Assembly (NCBI GenBank): GCA_944323945.1
Contig: CALUUL010000001.1
Location: forward strand, 20,199-84,198
Length of the DNA: 64,000 nt
DNA from: Candidatus Gastranaerophilales bacterium
GTDB lineage: Bacteria; Cyanobacteriota; Vampirovibrionia; Gastranaerophilales; Gastranaerophilaceae
Direction: 5' to 3'
The translations under genes and the position numbers were made by a program. Positions 51,761 to 60,764 of the stretch are shown piece after piece (position 1 is the stretch's first letter; each line of letters opens with the position of its first letter). The notes beneath the pieces were generated by a model. It searched no databases and was not told the DNA's origin. It saw only the letters and a program-made list of their open reading frames with translations.

Positions 51761-53033
51761 CTCTGCAAATATAATCTTGAACAAAAGTCAGCTGATTGAA
51801 ACATTTTTCTCGGGATGTAAAACAACGAAAACAATAGGAGTAGAATCAGAAAAACTTCTTGTATACAAAAATAATTTTAAGGCTGTTAAATATGAAGACA
51901 TAGTTAAAGTTTTAGAACTTTTTGATGAGAATAAATGGCAAAGAATATATGAAAATGATAACTTACTTGGCTTAAAAAGTAATATTGGGACAATTTCACT
52001 TGAACCGGGTAGTCAAATTGAATTAAGCCTTATTCCTTATGACACTTTAGATGAAATAAGTTTAAAGTTAACAGATTTCTATACAAATCTTGCAGCTTAT
52101 GCAGACAAAATAGGTGCTTGTGTTCTAGACAGCGGAATTCAACCTGTTTCAACATATGAAGATATAACAATAATCCCCAAAAAAAGGTATGAACATATGA
52201 TGAAATACCTTCCAACAAAAGGTTTAACTCCATTTATTATGATGAGAGAAACAGCAGGGGTCCAATCAAATTTTGACTATAGCAGTGAAGAAGATGCCGT
52301 TAAAAAGCTTTCTCTCGCCTTAAAAATGAGTCCTATAATAAGCAGTATATATGCTAATTCTCCAATAAGAAAATCAAAACTTACAGGATACAAATCTTTC
52401 AGAGCAAACTCTTGGCTAAATGTCGATGAAGACAGATGCGGTTATATAAGTGCTAAATTATTTGATAAGAAATCAGACTTCTCTTTTGCTGATTATACAG
52501 AAATACTTCTTGATGTTCCTATGATATTTATTCAAAGAGGAAATAATTGTTTCGCAACACAGCAAACATTTAGAGATTTTATGATAAACGGCTACATGGG
52601 ACTTAATGCAACAATTCAAGATTGGCAAAATCATATAAGTTTATATTTTCCAGATGTAAGGTTAAAAAGCTACATTGAAATAAGAAATCATGATGCACAA
52701 AATACTCTTATGACTCTTTCTATTCCTGCTTTTTGGAAGGGTATTATATATAATTCCGATGCAATGGATGAAATAAATAAGATTTTATCAAATTATGAAT
52801 ATGAAGATTTTATGAAATTGAGAAAAGATTCTCCTATTCAAGGTATCAAATCAAAATTAAATAATATTGTAATAATTGATTTAATCAAGGAATTTTTCGA
52901 TATTTCATATTATTCTCTAAGAGAAAACAAGAAAAACGAAGAAAAATATCTTGAACCTGTTTATGAATATATTGCATTAAAAAGAGTTCCTGCTGATAAC
53001 TTAATTGAAGAATTCAACAGGAAAATAAGCTAA
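51744..53033 (+). CDS. gshA: Glutamate-cysteine ligase, plant/cyanobacterial GCS2 type
   Basis: 429 residues from ATG 51744 (AAAGG 4 bases upstream). It makes gamma-glutamylcysteine, the first step of glutathione synthesis. GVESEKLLVY holds the catalytic Glu pattern, then LEPGSQIELSL, MMRETAGVQSNFDYSSEEDAV and SYIEIRNHDAQN, all typical of GCS2 proteins (plant GSH1, EgtA) and not of the E. coli GshA fold. The order gshB-gshA with a 17-base overlap gives a complete two-step pathway. It converges on the phosphorylase gene. Confidence 0.88.
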   Translation: MLLTNNSANIILNKSQLIETFFSGCKTTKTIGVESEKLLVYKNNFKAVKYEDIVKVLELFDENKWQRIYENDNLLGLKSNIGTISLEPGSQIELSLIPYDTLDEISLKLTDFYTNLAAYADKIGACVLDSGIQPVSTYEDITIIPKKRYEHMMKYLPTKGLTPFIMMRETAGVQSNFDYSSEEDAVKKLSLALKMSPIISSIYANSPIRKSKLTGYKSFRANSWLNVDEDRCGYISAKLFDKKSDFSFADYTEILLDVPMIFIQRGNNCFATQQTFRDFMINGYMGLNATIQDWQNHISLYFPDVRLKSYIEIRNHDAQNTLMTLSIPAFWKGIIYNSDAMDEINKILSNYEYEDFMKLRKDSPIQGIKSKLNNIVIIDLIKEFFDISYYSLRENKKNEEKYLEPVYEYIALKRVPADNLIEEFNRKIS

Positions 53034-53047
53034 ATTTATATTTTTAC

Positions 53048-54352
53048 TTAGTGAATTATTTTATATATCAAAGATTGGGCTTTAGGTTCTTCGTCAGAGA
53101 TTTCAAACGCATCAATAACTAAAGCTTCCGCTTCTTTAATTGCATCTTGTTTATTAGTATATAAAACAGCAATTGTTTCACCTTTGCAGACAGGTTCTCC
53201 ATATTTTTGAGTTAAATATATACCTGCAGAATAATCAATAGAATCTGATTTTTTTTCTCTGCCTGCACCTAAATTTTTACAAGCCTTAGCTACCTTCAAT
53301 GCATCAATATTTTTAACAAACCCGTCTTTAAGAGATTTAACTTCATACTTAACAGATGCTTGAGGAAGTTTTGTATAATCTTCACAAATTGAAACATCAC
53401 CATTTTGTGAAGCAACAATTTCCTTAAATTTTTCAAGTGCAGCACCTGAAGTAATAAGATTTTCTAAGTACTTAAATCCTTCTTCTTTAAAAGCAAATTT
53501 ACCTGTTTTTTCAAAAGCTGTCTGTGCCAAAGTAAATGTAATTTCTTTCAAATCAGGTTCCATATTACCTTTTAAGAATTCTATAACTTCTTGAATTTCT
53601 ATAGAATTACCGATTGCTCTACCTAAAGGCTGATTCATACAACTAATTACAGCACAAATATTTCTATTTAATCTTTTACCAACTTCAACCATAACTTCAG
53701 AAAGTTTTTGAGCCTCTTCAGGAGTTTTTAAAAACGCTCCTGAACCATATTTCACATCCAAAATTATATGATTTGCACCTGATGCTATCTTTTTAGAAAC
53801 AACAGATGAAGCAATCAAAGGAATAATATCAACAGTAGAAGTTACATCACGAAGTGCATATAATTTACCATCTGCAGGAGCTAATGATAATGTTTGAGCA
53901 GCAATTGCAGTTTTATGTTCTTTAACTTTTGATTTAAATTCATCAATAGATAAATCAGTTCTAAACCCAGGGATAGATTCAAGCTTATCAATTGTACCAC
54001 CGGTATGACCTAACCCTCTGCCAGACAATTTTGCAGTATATAAATCAGATGCAGCCATTAACGGTAAAAACATTAATGTTATTTTATCTCCAACACCACC
54101 GGTCGAATGTTTATCCACAATATTATTAGAAATAGATGACAAATCTAAAATTTCACCCGATTCAACCATATATTTTGTAAGAAAAGTTGTCTCATCTATA
54201 TTCATTCCCTGAAAATAAATAGCCATTAATAATGCACTGGTTTGATAATCTTCTATAGAATTATCCATTATACCGTTAATGAAAAACTTAATTTCATCTT
54301 CAGTTAAAACTCCACCTTTTTTCTTTTTCTCAATAATATCAATAATTTTCAT
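53048..54352 (-). CDS. pdp: Pyrimidine-nucleoside phosphorylase (thymidine phosphorylase family)
   Basis: 434 residues, normal length. It splits uridine, thymidine or deoxyuridine with phosphate. Signatures: VDKHSTGGVGDKITL (phosphate site), AKLSGRGLGHTGGTIDKLES (the family PROSITE-type signature), and SSVVSKKIASGANHIILDVKYGSGAF. Length and motifs fit the Bacillus Pdp group as well as DeoA, so substrate choice is open. With DeoC (30437-31105) it would feed deoxyribose into central metabolism. No phosphopentomutase gene is seen here. It is transcribed after a hairpin that ends the upstream ompH. Confidence 0.92.
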   Translation of the reverse strand: MKIIDIIEKKKKGGVLTEDEIKFFINGIMDNSIEDYQTSALLMAIYFQGMNIDETTFLTKYMVESGEILDLSSISNNIVDKHSTGGVGDKITLMFLPLMAASDLYTAKLSGRGLGHTGGTIDKLESIPGFRTDLSIDEFKSKVKEHKTAIAAQTLSLAPADGKLYALRDVTSTVDIIPLIASSVVSKKIASGANHIILDVKYGSGAFLKTPEEAQKLSEVMVEVGKRLNRNICAVISCMNQPLGRAIGNSIEIQEVIEFLKGNMEPDLKEITFTLAQTAFEKTGKFAFKEEGFKYLENLITSGAALEKFKEIVASQNGDVSICEDYTKLPQASVKYEVKSLKDGFVKNIDALKVAKACKNLGAGREKKSDSIDYSAGIYLTQKYGEPVCKGETIAVLYTNKQDAIKEAEALVIDAFEISDEEPKAQSLIYKIIH

Positions 54353-54379
54353 ATAAACCCCAATTCCTGTTAGAACTAA

Positions 54380-54420
54380 TAAGAGAAGCCTTTATAATTT
54401 ATATATTCGGGCTTCTCTTA
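54380..54420. terminator. Possible terminator after the second ompH gene
   Basis: An 11-bp stem (TAAGAGAAGCC / GGCTTCTCTTA) with a 19-base AT-rich loop, 20 bases past the ompH stop on the minus strand. The large loop and short T run make it weaker than the others. Confidence 0.5.
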
Positions 54421-54439
54421 TATAATAAATTACAAAATC

Positions 54440-54892
54440 TTATTTCTTTTGAGTATTCAAATATTGAATAATATCATTAGTAACGTCAACACCACCAGCA
54501 TATACAACGCCATAGTCAAGAATTACATCTAACTTTTTAGCAGCAGCTACTGATTTACAAGCAGCTAGAATATTATCGCGAATAGTTTTTTCTTTTTGTG
54601 TTTTTAAATTATAAATTCTATCTTCTTTAGCTCTAAATTCTTTTTGAATTTGTTCTTCAAAAGTTTTCTTTTGAATTGGTGATTCAATAGTTTTATATTG
54701 CTTATCCTTACTAATTGCATATTCTTGAAGTTCAACTAATTTATTATCAATATCTTTATAAGCATTTCTAGCATAAGAATATTCGTTAATTACTTTTTGA
54801 AAATCAGCATAACCAATTGTAGCTGCATTAGCAGACAAGTTAGCAGCAAACATTATTAATAAAGCCGTCAAAATAAATTTAAATTTAAACAT
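54440..54892 (-). CDS. OmpH/Skp-family periplasmic chaperone, second copy
   Basis: 150 residues from ATG 54892, with AGGAGG 5 bases upstream; a longer frame to 54943 has no binding site. A signal peptide (about 1-23, ending SANA) precedes IGYADFQKVINEYSYARNAY, a charged coiled coil (about 45-110) and the closing DVILDYGVVYAGGVDVTNDI. The end motif matches that of the first copy 4 kb away, and the two probably form or serve different outer membrane protein pools. Single-gene unit. Confidence 0.86.
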   Translation of the reverse strand: MFKFKFILTALLIMFAANLSANAATIGYADFQKVINEYSYARNAYKDIDNKLVELQEYAISKDKQYKTIESPIQKKTFEEQIQKEFRAKEDRIYNLKTQKEKTIRDNILAACKSVAAAKKLDVILDYGVVYAGGVDVTNDIIQYLNTQKK

Positions 54893-55015
54893 TATAACCT
54901 CCTGTTTATAATACATTCTATCAAATGATATACTTAAATACAAGAAAATTATGTAACAGAAAAATTTATAATTAATTGTATGTCTATTATATAATCAAGT
55001 TAAGGAGAGTTGAAT

Positions 55016-56029
55016 ATGTTAATAGTAATGCAGCCCAATGCAGGCGAAGAAAAAATACAAAAAGTTATAGACTTTATAAAGCAAAAAGGGTTTGATGCTC
55101 ATATATCCAAAGGTGCCGATCACACAGTAATTGGTGCAGTTGGAAGAAAAGTAATTGATAAAAGAGATATTGAACTTTTAGATGGAGTAAAAGAAGTTAT
55201 AAGAATATCTTCTCCATATAAACTTGTAAGTAGAGTTTTCAAACCAACAGACACCATTATCGAAGTTAAAGGTGTTAAATTTGGCGGTGATCATATAGGC
55301 ATGATTGCAGGACCTTGTACTGTTGAAACATATGAACAAATGGATGAGACAGCAAAAAAATTGAGCAGTTATGGGGTAAGAGTCTTAAGAGGTGGTGCTT
55401 TTAAACCAAGAACATCACCTTATGCATTTCAAGGTCTTGGTGAAGAAGGTTTGAAGATTCTAAGAGAAGTAGCTGATAAATATGATATGGTAGTAACTTC
55501 AGAAGTAATGGAGGTTACTCAAATTCCTATATTTCTAAAATATGTCGATATTCTTCAAGTTGGTGCAAGAAATATGCAAAACTTCAGCCTTTTAAAAAGT
55601 CTTGGCGAGATTAGAAAACCTGTATTATTAAAAAGAGGTCTAAGTGCAACAATTGAAGAATGGCTAATGTCTGCAGAATACATTATGGCAGGGGGAAATA
55701 GAGAAGTTATATTGTGCGAAAGAGGCATAAGAACTTTTGAGCATATAACAAGAAATACTCTTGATATAAGTGCAATACCGGTTGTCCAAAAAATCAGCCA
55801 CTTACCTGTTATTGTAGATCCAAGCCATGCAACCGGATTAAGAGACAAAGTTGCGCCTATGTCAAAAGCTTCAATTGCAGCCGGTGCCAACGGTTTAATA
55901 ATAGAGGTCCATAATTTACCTGAAACAGCTGTTTGTGATGGCGCTCAATCATTATATCCTGAACAATTTGCAGAGCTTTTTGACGAATTAAAAGCACTTG
56001 CAGTTGTTCTAAAAAAAGATTTTAATTAG
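55016..56029 (+). CDS. aroF: 3-deoxy-7-phosphoheptulonate (DAHP) synthase, type I-beta
   Basis: 337 residues from ATG 55016 with AAGGAG 8 bases upstream. It condenses PEP and erythrose 4-phosphate, the first step to aromatic amino acids. A ferredoxin-like N-terminal regulatory domain (about 1-70, MLIVMQPNAGEEKIQKVID) precedes the barrel: IAGPCTVE, RGGAFKPRTSPYAFQGLG, QVGARNMQNFSLLK, LLKRGLSATIEEWL, ILCERGIRTFE and VDPSHATG. This N-terminal domain is typical of Thermotoga/Gram-positive-type enzymes and is the usual site of feedback control. The last 8 bases overlap the convergent pseudogene. Confidence 0.94.
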   Translation: MLIVMQPNAGEEKIQKVIDFIKQKGFDAHISKGADHTVIGAVGRKVIDKRDIELLDGVKEVIRISSPYKLVSRVFKPTDTIIEVKGVKFGGDHIGMIAGPCTVETYEQMDETAKKLSSYGVRVLRGGAFKPRTSPYAFQGLGEEGLKILREVADKYDMVVTSEVMEVTQIPIFLKYVDILQVGARNMQNFSLLKSLGEIRKPVLLKRGLSATIEEWLMSAEYIMAGGNREVILCERGIRTFEHITRNTLDISAIPVVQKISHLPVIVDPSHATGLRDKVAPMSKASIAAGANGLIIEVHNLPETAVCDGAQSLYPEQFAELFDELKALAVVLKKDFN

Positions 56030-57662
56030 TTTTTTTATTCAAAACAAAATTTTCATCAAAAAGACGGGAGAACTTAATACTTTTAAGTTCTTCTTCTGTA
56101 AATGTTCCGCCATTTTCATAGAATTTTTCAATTGCTTTATCTGATACACAATAAATTAAATTGTATACATTAGTATCTTTATATATATTTGCATAATAAG
56201 CTTGCAGAAAATTATTATAATTATCAATAAAACAAAACTCACCTGTTGGCTTTTTAAATCTGTAAATATCTCTATCGTTTATATAACCTGGCAAATAAGG
56301 CACCTCATTTTTCAAATAATAAAAACGAAATATTTTTTCCAGTTGATAATTAAATATTCTAAGATTTGTTGTCTTATTATAAAAATATCTATATTTATTA
56401 TTATTAATTGTTTTATACAAAGAAGTCATAAATACAATAGACAATATTACAAGAATCAATACAAAATAATTAATAATTCTCTTTTTATAAAAATGATTAT
56501 TATATTTTAATATTAATGATTTAACAAAGTAACTAAAAAACATTAGCATAGGATACATAATCAACATTAAAAAGATAAACCGAATATGATTATGAACAAG
56601 CCAAAATCCACCTGTATAATATGTTTCTTTGCAAAATATCAAAGAAAATATAGTTCCTAATATAGAAATTTGTAATAAAAAAGGCAATACTAATTTTCTT
56701 ATTTCTTGTTTTTTATATGCTATAACAATATTTACAACAAACAATATAATAAACAAAATCCAATAAACAATTTCGTCAAGAAAATAGAGCTGAATATATT
56801 GATTAATGAAATTTTGCAATAAATCTTTAGTAATCAATATATTGGATAATCCTCTGGACATTGAAACTTCTTTAAACCCGGAAGATGATACAAAGCTAAA
56901 AACAGCAAAACTTAATACTAGAAACATTAAGATAAAACTTTTACTCATATTAAACTTATATAAATTCAAAAATTCATCTGATTTTTTCAAGAAAAAAACT
57001 AAATATATAATCAACTGATATAAAAATATTAATAATGAAAAAAGTATTAAAGTTATAAATATAATTTCGCTTGAAGTACCTGCAATAAAAGTACAAAGAA
57101 AAATAAATAATATTGATTTGAATTTTGTAATTTTTTTATTTTTTATAAGATTTTCAAATATGAAATAAACTACAACACTAAAAAATATAAGAGAAAAAGA
57201 ATACCTGTAATAATTATAACTTACACCAACTATTAATGTTTACAATTTACATAAAAAAAAGAAATAATAAAAAGTCAAAAAAGAAAAAACTGATATAAAA
57301 ATTGGTTTTGACCTATAAAAGCATGTAGAAAATTTTGCAATTAATAATAAAGTAATAATTGTAAAAAATCCTTTAATCACTAAATGAAAAACAGTAAAAT
57401 CACAAGGATGAATCGACAATAAATTAGGCAGTCCGAAAGATAAAAACTTAGATAAAAAATACCCCAAATAACCACCGCCATGACCAAAATTAAAATTCAA
57501 ACAATTAAAAATCTTTTCACTCTTATAATAAGTTGAATAAACTAAATCATCTTCAAAAATAGCAAAATTATGTCCAAGATAAACACTAATTAAGATAACA
57601 AAAAAAAATAAAGGAATATATAAAAAACAAACTTGCTTATTGGTTATTTTATCAATTTTCAT
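56022..57662 (-). pseudogene. GT-C-like multi-pass membrane protein, interrupted by one in-frame TAA
   Basis: Read on the minus strand from ATG 57662, one frame stays open to 56022 except for a single TAA at 57242-57240. The first part (140 residues) has a membrane segment and FAIFEDDLVYSTYY, with an acidic pair as in GT-C glycosyltransferases. I translated the 75 codons between 57239 and 57015: they have no stop, read THLIVG-like hydrophobic sequence (TLIVGVSYNYYRYSFSLIFF) and run straight into the second part, which has several more membrane helices. The whole would be about 546 residues. It starts 12 bases after the macB-type permease gene. A disabled gene, a recent mutation or a sequencing error would all look like this. 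Family assignment is tentative. Confidence 0.8.
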
Positions 57663-57674
57663 AAAGAAATTATA

Positions 57675-58904
57675 TCATTCATATCTTAGAGCATCAATAG
57701 GATTTAATAATGAAGCCTTATATGCAGGATAATAACCGAAAACAATACCAACAAGACCTGAAAAACCCAAGGATAAAAATACAGAAAATAACGAAATCGA
57801 AATACTCATACCTTCAGAGAAAAATTCAACAGACTTTGCACCTATTATACCTGTAGCTACACCAATTAAACCACCGATCATAGATAAGAAAAATGATTCA
57901 ATCAAAAATTGCCATCTGATATCAGAAGCTCTTGCACCAATTGCCATTCTTATACCTATTTCTTTTGTTCTTTCTGTAACAGAAACAAGCATAATATTCA
58001 TAATTCCAATACCGCCAACAAGCAATGATACAGAAGCAATAGACGCCAAAAGTATAGCAAAAGTTTGAACTGTTGATTTCATTTTTTCCTGAAATTCTGC
58101 AGAATTTCTTATTTCAAAGTCATTAACCTGATTTTTACCGATATTATGTCTTTGTTTTAAAAGTTCTTCTATATTTTTTTCGAGATTATTTAGAGTATCG
58201 GCATCTTGACCTTTAACTATTATCATTTTTACAGTACCAGGAAAAGATACCCCAAACAATTTCTTTTGAGCAGTCGTTATAGGAATAAAAATCAAATCAT
58301 CCTGATCAAATGGTCCTGATGAACCTTTAGTTTTTAAAGTACCAAGAACTTTAAAAGGAACATTACCAATTCTTATAACCTTATCAATAGGTGAAACATC
58401 ACCAAATAATTCAGTTGCAACAGTAGAACCAATTAAACATACTTTTGCACTATTTTTAACATCTTCAAAAGAAAATCTTCTGCCTAAGTCTATCTCATAA
58501 TTTTTAGCATATAAATACTTTGGAGTTGTACCATAAACCGTAGTCTGCCAGTTTTGGTTCCCATACATAACCTGTTTACTCTCATTAGAAACAGGTGCAA
58601 CAGCATCTATATCGGGAATCATTTTTTCAATAGCAGTAGCATCTTTTAATGTTAAGGATGGACGTGTACCTATACCTAAACTTACACCGCCTGTTCTAGC
58701 TGAGGTTGAACGAATTGTAAGCAAATTACTCCCCATAGATTCCATATTTGCCTGAACTTGTTTACTTGCGCCTGTTCCTATAGCAAGCATTATGATTACT
58801 GCACTTACACCGATAATAATACCTAAACTTGTTAGAGCAGAACGAAGCTTATTCACTTTTAATGAATTAATAGCCATTTTAGTTGTAGATTTTAAGTCCA
58901 TCAT
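57675..58904 (-). CDS. MacB-type ABC transporter permease
   Basis: About 409 residues. One membrane helix near the N-terminus (LTSLGIIIGVSAVIIMLAIGTG), a large periplasmic domain (about 55-270) and three helices at the C-terminus (the FtsX-like core, with ERTKEIGIRMAIGARASDI). This is the split permease form of MacB, with the ATPase as a separate protein. It uses mechanotransmission to push substrate through MacA and TolC. ATG 58904 follows the ATPase stop by 2 bases and fits the family start; a GTG at 58937 is an alternative. The N-terminal MDLKSTTKMAINSLKVNKLRSA is typical. Confidence 0.9.
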   Translation of the reverse strand: MMDLKSTTKMAINSLKVNKLRSALTSLGIIIGVSAVIIMLAIGTGASKQVQANMESMGSNLLTIRSTSARTGGVSLGIGTRPSLTLKDATAIEKMIPDIDAVAPVSNESKQVMYGNQNWQTTVYGTTPKYLYAKNYEIDLGRRFSFEDVKNSAKVCLIGSTVATELFGDVSPIDKVIRIGNVPFKVLGTLKTKGSSGPFDQDDLIFIPITTAQKKLFGVSFPGTVKMIIVKGQDADTLNNLEKNIEELLKQRHNIGKNQVNDFEIRNSAEFQEKMKSTVQTFAILLASIASVSLLVGGIGIMNIMLVSVTERTKEIGIRMAIGARASDIRWQFLIESFFLSMIGGLIGVATGIIGAKSVEFFSEGMSISISLFSVFLSLGFSGLVGIVFGYYPAYKASLLNPIDALRYE

Positions 58905-58906
58905 AA

Positions 58907-59623
58907 TTAAGTCTGCCTTGTTCTTGTTTTTTGCCACTCTTCTCTTGATAAATCCGAAACTATTTTTCCATCCTTAAAACGAATAATTCTTCTGCAATAT
59001 TCTGCAATATCAGGCTCATGTGTAACAATTACTATTGTTTTACCTGTTTGCTCATTTAATCTTACAAAAAACTCCATAACTTCTATACTTGTTTTAGTAT
59101 CCAAGTTACCAGTGGGTTCATCTGCAAGAATTAAAGGAGCATCATTTACAATTGCTCTTGCAATTGCAACTCTTTGCTGTTGACCGCCTGACATTTGATT
59201 TGGCATATGGTCTTCTCTTTTTTCCAAGCCTACAATTTTTAATGCTTCTCTTGCTCTTCTATGACGTTCCTCTTCTGGAATGCCTTTATATATCATCGGC
59301 AATTCTACATTATCTATAGCCGATGTTCTTGAAATCAAATTAAAACCTTGAAATACAAATCCTAATTTTAAATTTCTTATATCAGAAAGTTCATCAGGAG
59401 AAAGAGATAGTACATCAATACCATCAAGATAATAACTTCCCGAATTAGGTTTATCTAATGTGCCAAGCATATTCATGCAAGTAGATTTCCCGCTTCCTGA
59501 AGTTCCCATTATCGCAACAAGTTCACCTTTTTCTATTGATAAAGAAACATCATCTAAAGCATTGAAGCTTTCTTCACCTGTTTTATATGTTTTTACGGCA
59601 TGTTTTACTTCTATTAAAGCCAT
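58907..59623 (-). CDS. MacB/LolD-type ABC transporter ATP-binding protein
   Basis: 238 residues, a single ATPase domain. Walker A GTSGSGKST (40-48), Q-loop VFQGFNLI, signature MSGGQQQRVAIARAI, Walker B LILADEPTGNLD and a switch His in VIVTHEPDIAEYC. It pairs with the FtsX-like permease encoded next and follows macA after one base. This class exports macrolides, lipoproteins or peptides in Gram-negative bacteria; the substrate here is unknown. Confidence 0.93.
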   Translation of the reverse strand: MALIEVKHAVKTYKTGEESFNALDDVSLSIEKGELVAIMGTSGSGKSTCMNMLGTLDKPNSGSYYLDGIDVLSLSPDELSDIRNLKLGFVFQGFNLISRTSAIDNVELPMIYKGIPEEERHRRAREALKIVGLEKREDHMPNQMSGGQQQRVAIARAIVNDAPLILADEPTGNLDTKTSIEVMEFFVRLNEQTGKTIVIVTHEPDIAEYCRRIIRFKDGKIVSDLSREEWQKTRTRQT

Positions 59624-59624
59624 T

Positions 59625-60764
59625 TTATATCCTTGGCACCCTCATATTTTCTTTTTTCTTTGAATTATTGAGGTTTCTTGTATATACAAGATCACCTTCT
59701 TTTATTTTATCTGAAATTATTTCAGTATAATTATCATCACTTACTCCTGTTTCAATATTTATTCTTACAGGTTTACCTTTTCTATCAATCCATATACCTT
59801 TTTGATCATATTTTTGAGTATTACCGGCAACTGTAAATTTTAATGCAACATTCGGAACTGTTAGTATATCTTCTTTTTTACCTGTAATAATTGAAACATT
59901 AGCAGTCATACCCGGGAGCAATTTACCTTCGTTATTCTCCACTTCAATAATAACCGTATAAGTTACTACATTGGATTCTGTAGTAGGAGATAACCTTACC
60001 TGACTTACCTTCCCAGTAAATACAAGATCAGGATAACCATCAAGAGTATAATTTACATCTTGACCAACAATAACTTTACCAATATCAGCTTCAGAAACAC
60101 TTGTCTCTATTTGCATTTTGGTTAAGTCTTCTGCAACCGTAAATAATGTAGGAGTTTGAAAACTTGCAGCAACAGTTTGACCAACTTCTACTTCTTTTGA
60201 AATAACAATTCCTTTTACGGGAGATACGATTTTAGTATAACCCATATTCGCTGAGGCTGTTGCATAATTAGCTTCAGCTTGCATTATTGAAGCTCTTGCC
60301 GCAGAAACTTGTGCCAAGTCTGATTTATAAGCAGATTCTGCTTCATCCAAATCATTTTTTGATACCAAGTTTCTCTCATAAAGATTCTTATATCTATGGT
60401 AAGTTTTAGTATCATAGTCTAACAATGCTTTGTTTTTTTGAAGAGTAGCTCTCGCATTATTAATATTAGCTTCTGCCTGTTGAAGCTGTGCCTTAAATAG
60501 TGATGTATCTATTTGCGCAAGTAATTGACCTTTTTCAACATGAGAATTATAGTCTACAAAAATTTCATCAATCCTGCCTGAAACCTGAGAACCTATTGAG
60601 ACTGTATTAATTGGTTCTATTGTACCTGTTGCTTCTACTATTTGTGTTATTGTCCTTTTTTGAATAGGTGCTGATAAATATTGTATCTTACCATTTTTCT
60701 TATTTAGAATAAACGGAACAATTATAATAAAAATAACAACAAGTCCAATTATATATTTTTTCAT
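59625..60764 (-). CDS. MacA/HlyD-type periplasmic adaptor protein
   Basis: 379 residues. An N-terminal membrane anchor (about 3-20), then a biotinyl-lipoyl-like segment (VSIGSQVSGRIDEIFVDYNSHVEKGQLLAQID), a coiled-coil hairpin at about 75-165 rich in Ala, Lys and Asp, and beta-barrel and membrane-proximal domains (VLPGMTANVSI region, LLPGMTANVSIITGKK). It bridges the MacB-type inner membrane pump and TolC. It starts one base from the tolC stop and is followed by the ATPase gene after one base, so translation is coupled across the operon. Confidence 0.92.
   Translation of the reverse strand: MKKYIIGLVVIFIIIVPFILNKKNGKIQYLSAPIQKRTITQIVEATGTIEPINTVSIGSQVSGRIDEIFVDYNSHVEKGQLLAQIDTSLFKAQLQQAEANINNARATLQKNKALLDYDTKTYHRYKNLYERNLVSKNDLDEAESAYKSDLAQVSAARASIMQAEANYATASANMGYTKIVSPVKGIVISKEVEVGQTVAASFQTPTLFTVAEDLTKMQIETSVSEADIGKVIVGQDVNYTLDGYPDLVFTGKVSQVRLSPTTESNVVTYTVIIEVENNEGKLLPGMTANVSIITGKKEDILTVPNVALKFTVAGNTQKYDQKGIWIDRKGKPVRINIETGVSDDNYTEIISDKIKEGDLVYTRNLNNSKKKENMRVPRI

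Noticed and set aside
57240..57242. Recoding of the in-frame stop as an extra amino acid
   Set aside because: The codon is TAA, which is not used for selenocysteine or pyrrolysine, and no recoding hairpin is visible. Mutation or sequence error is simpler.
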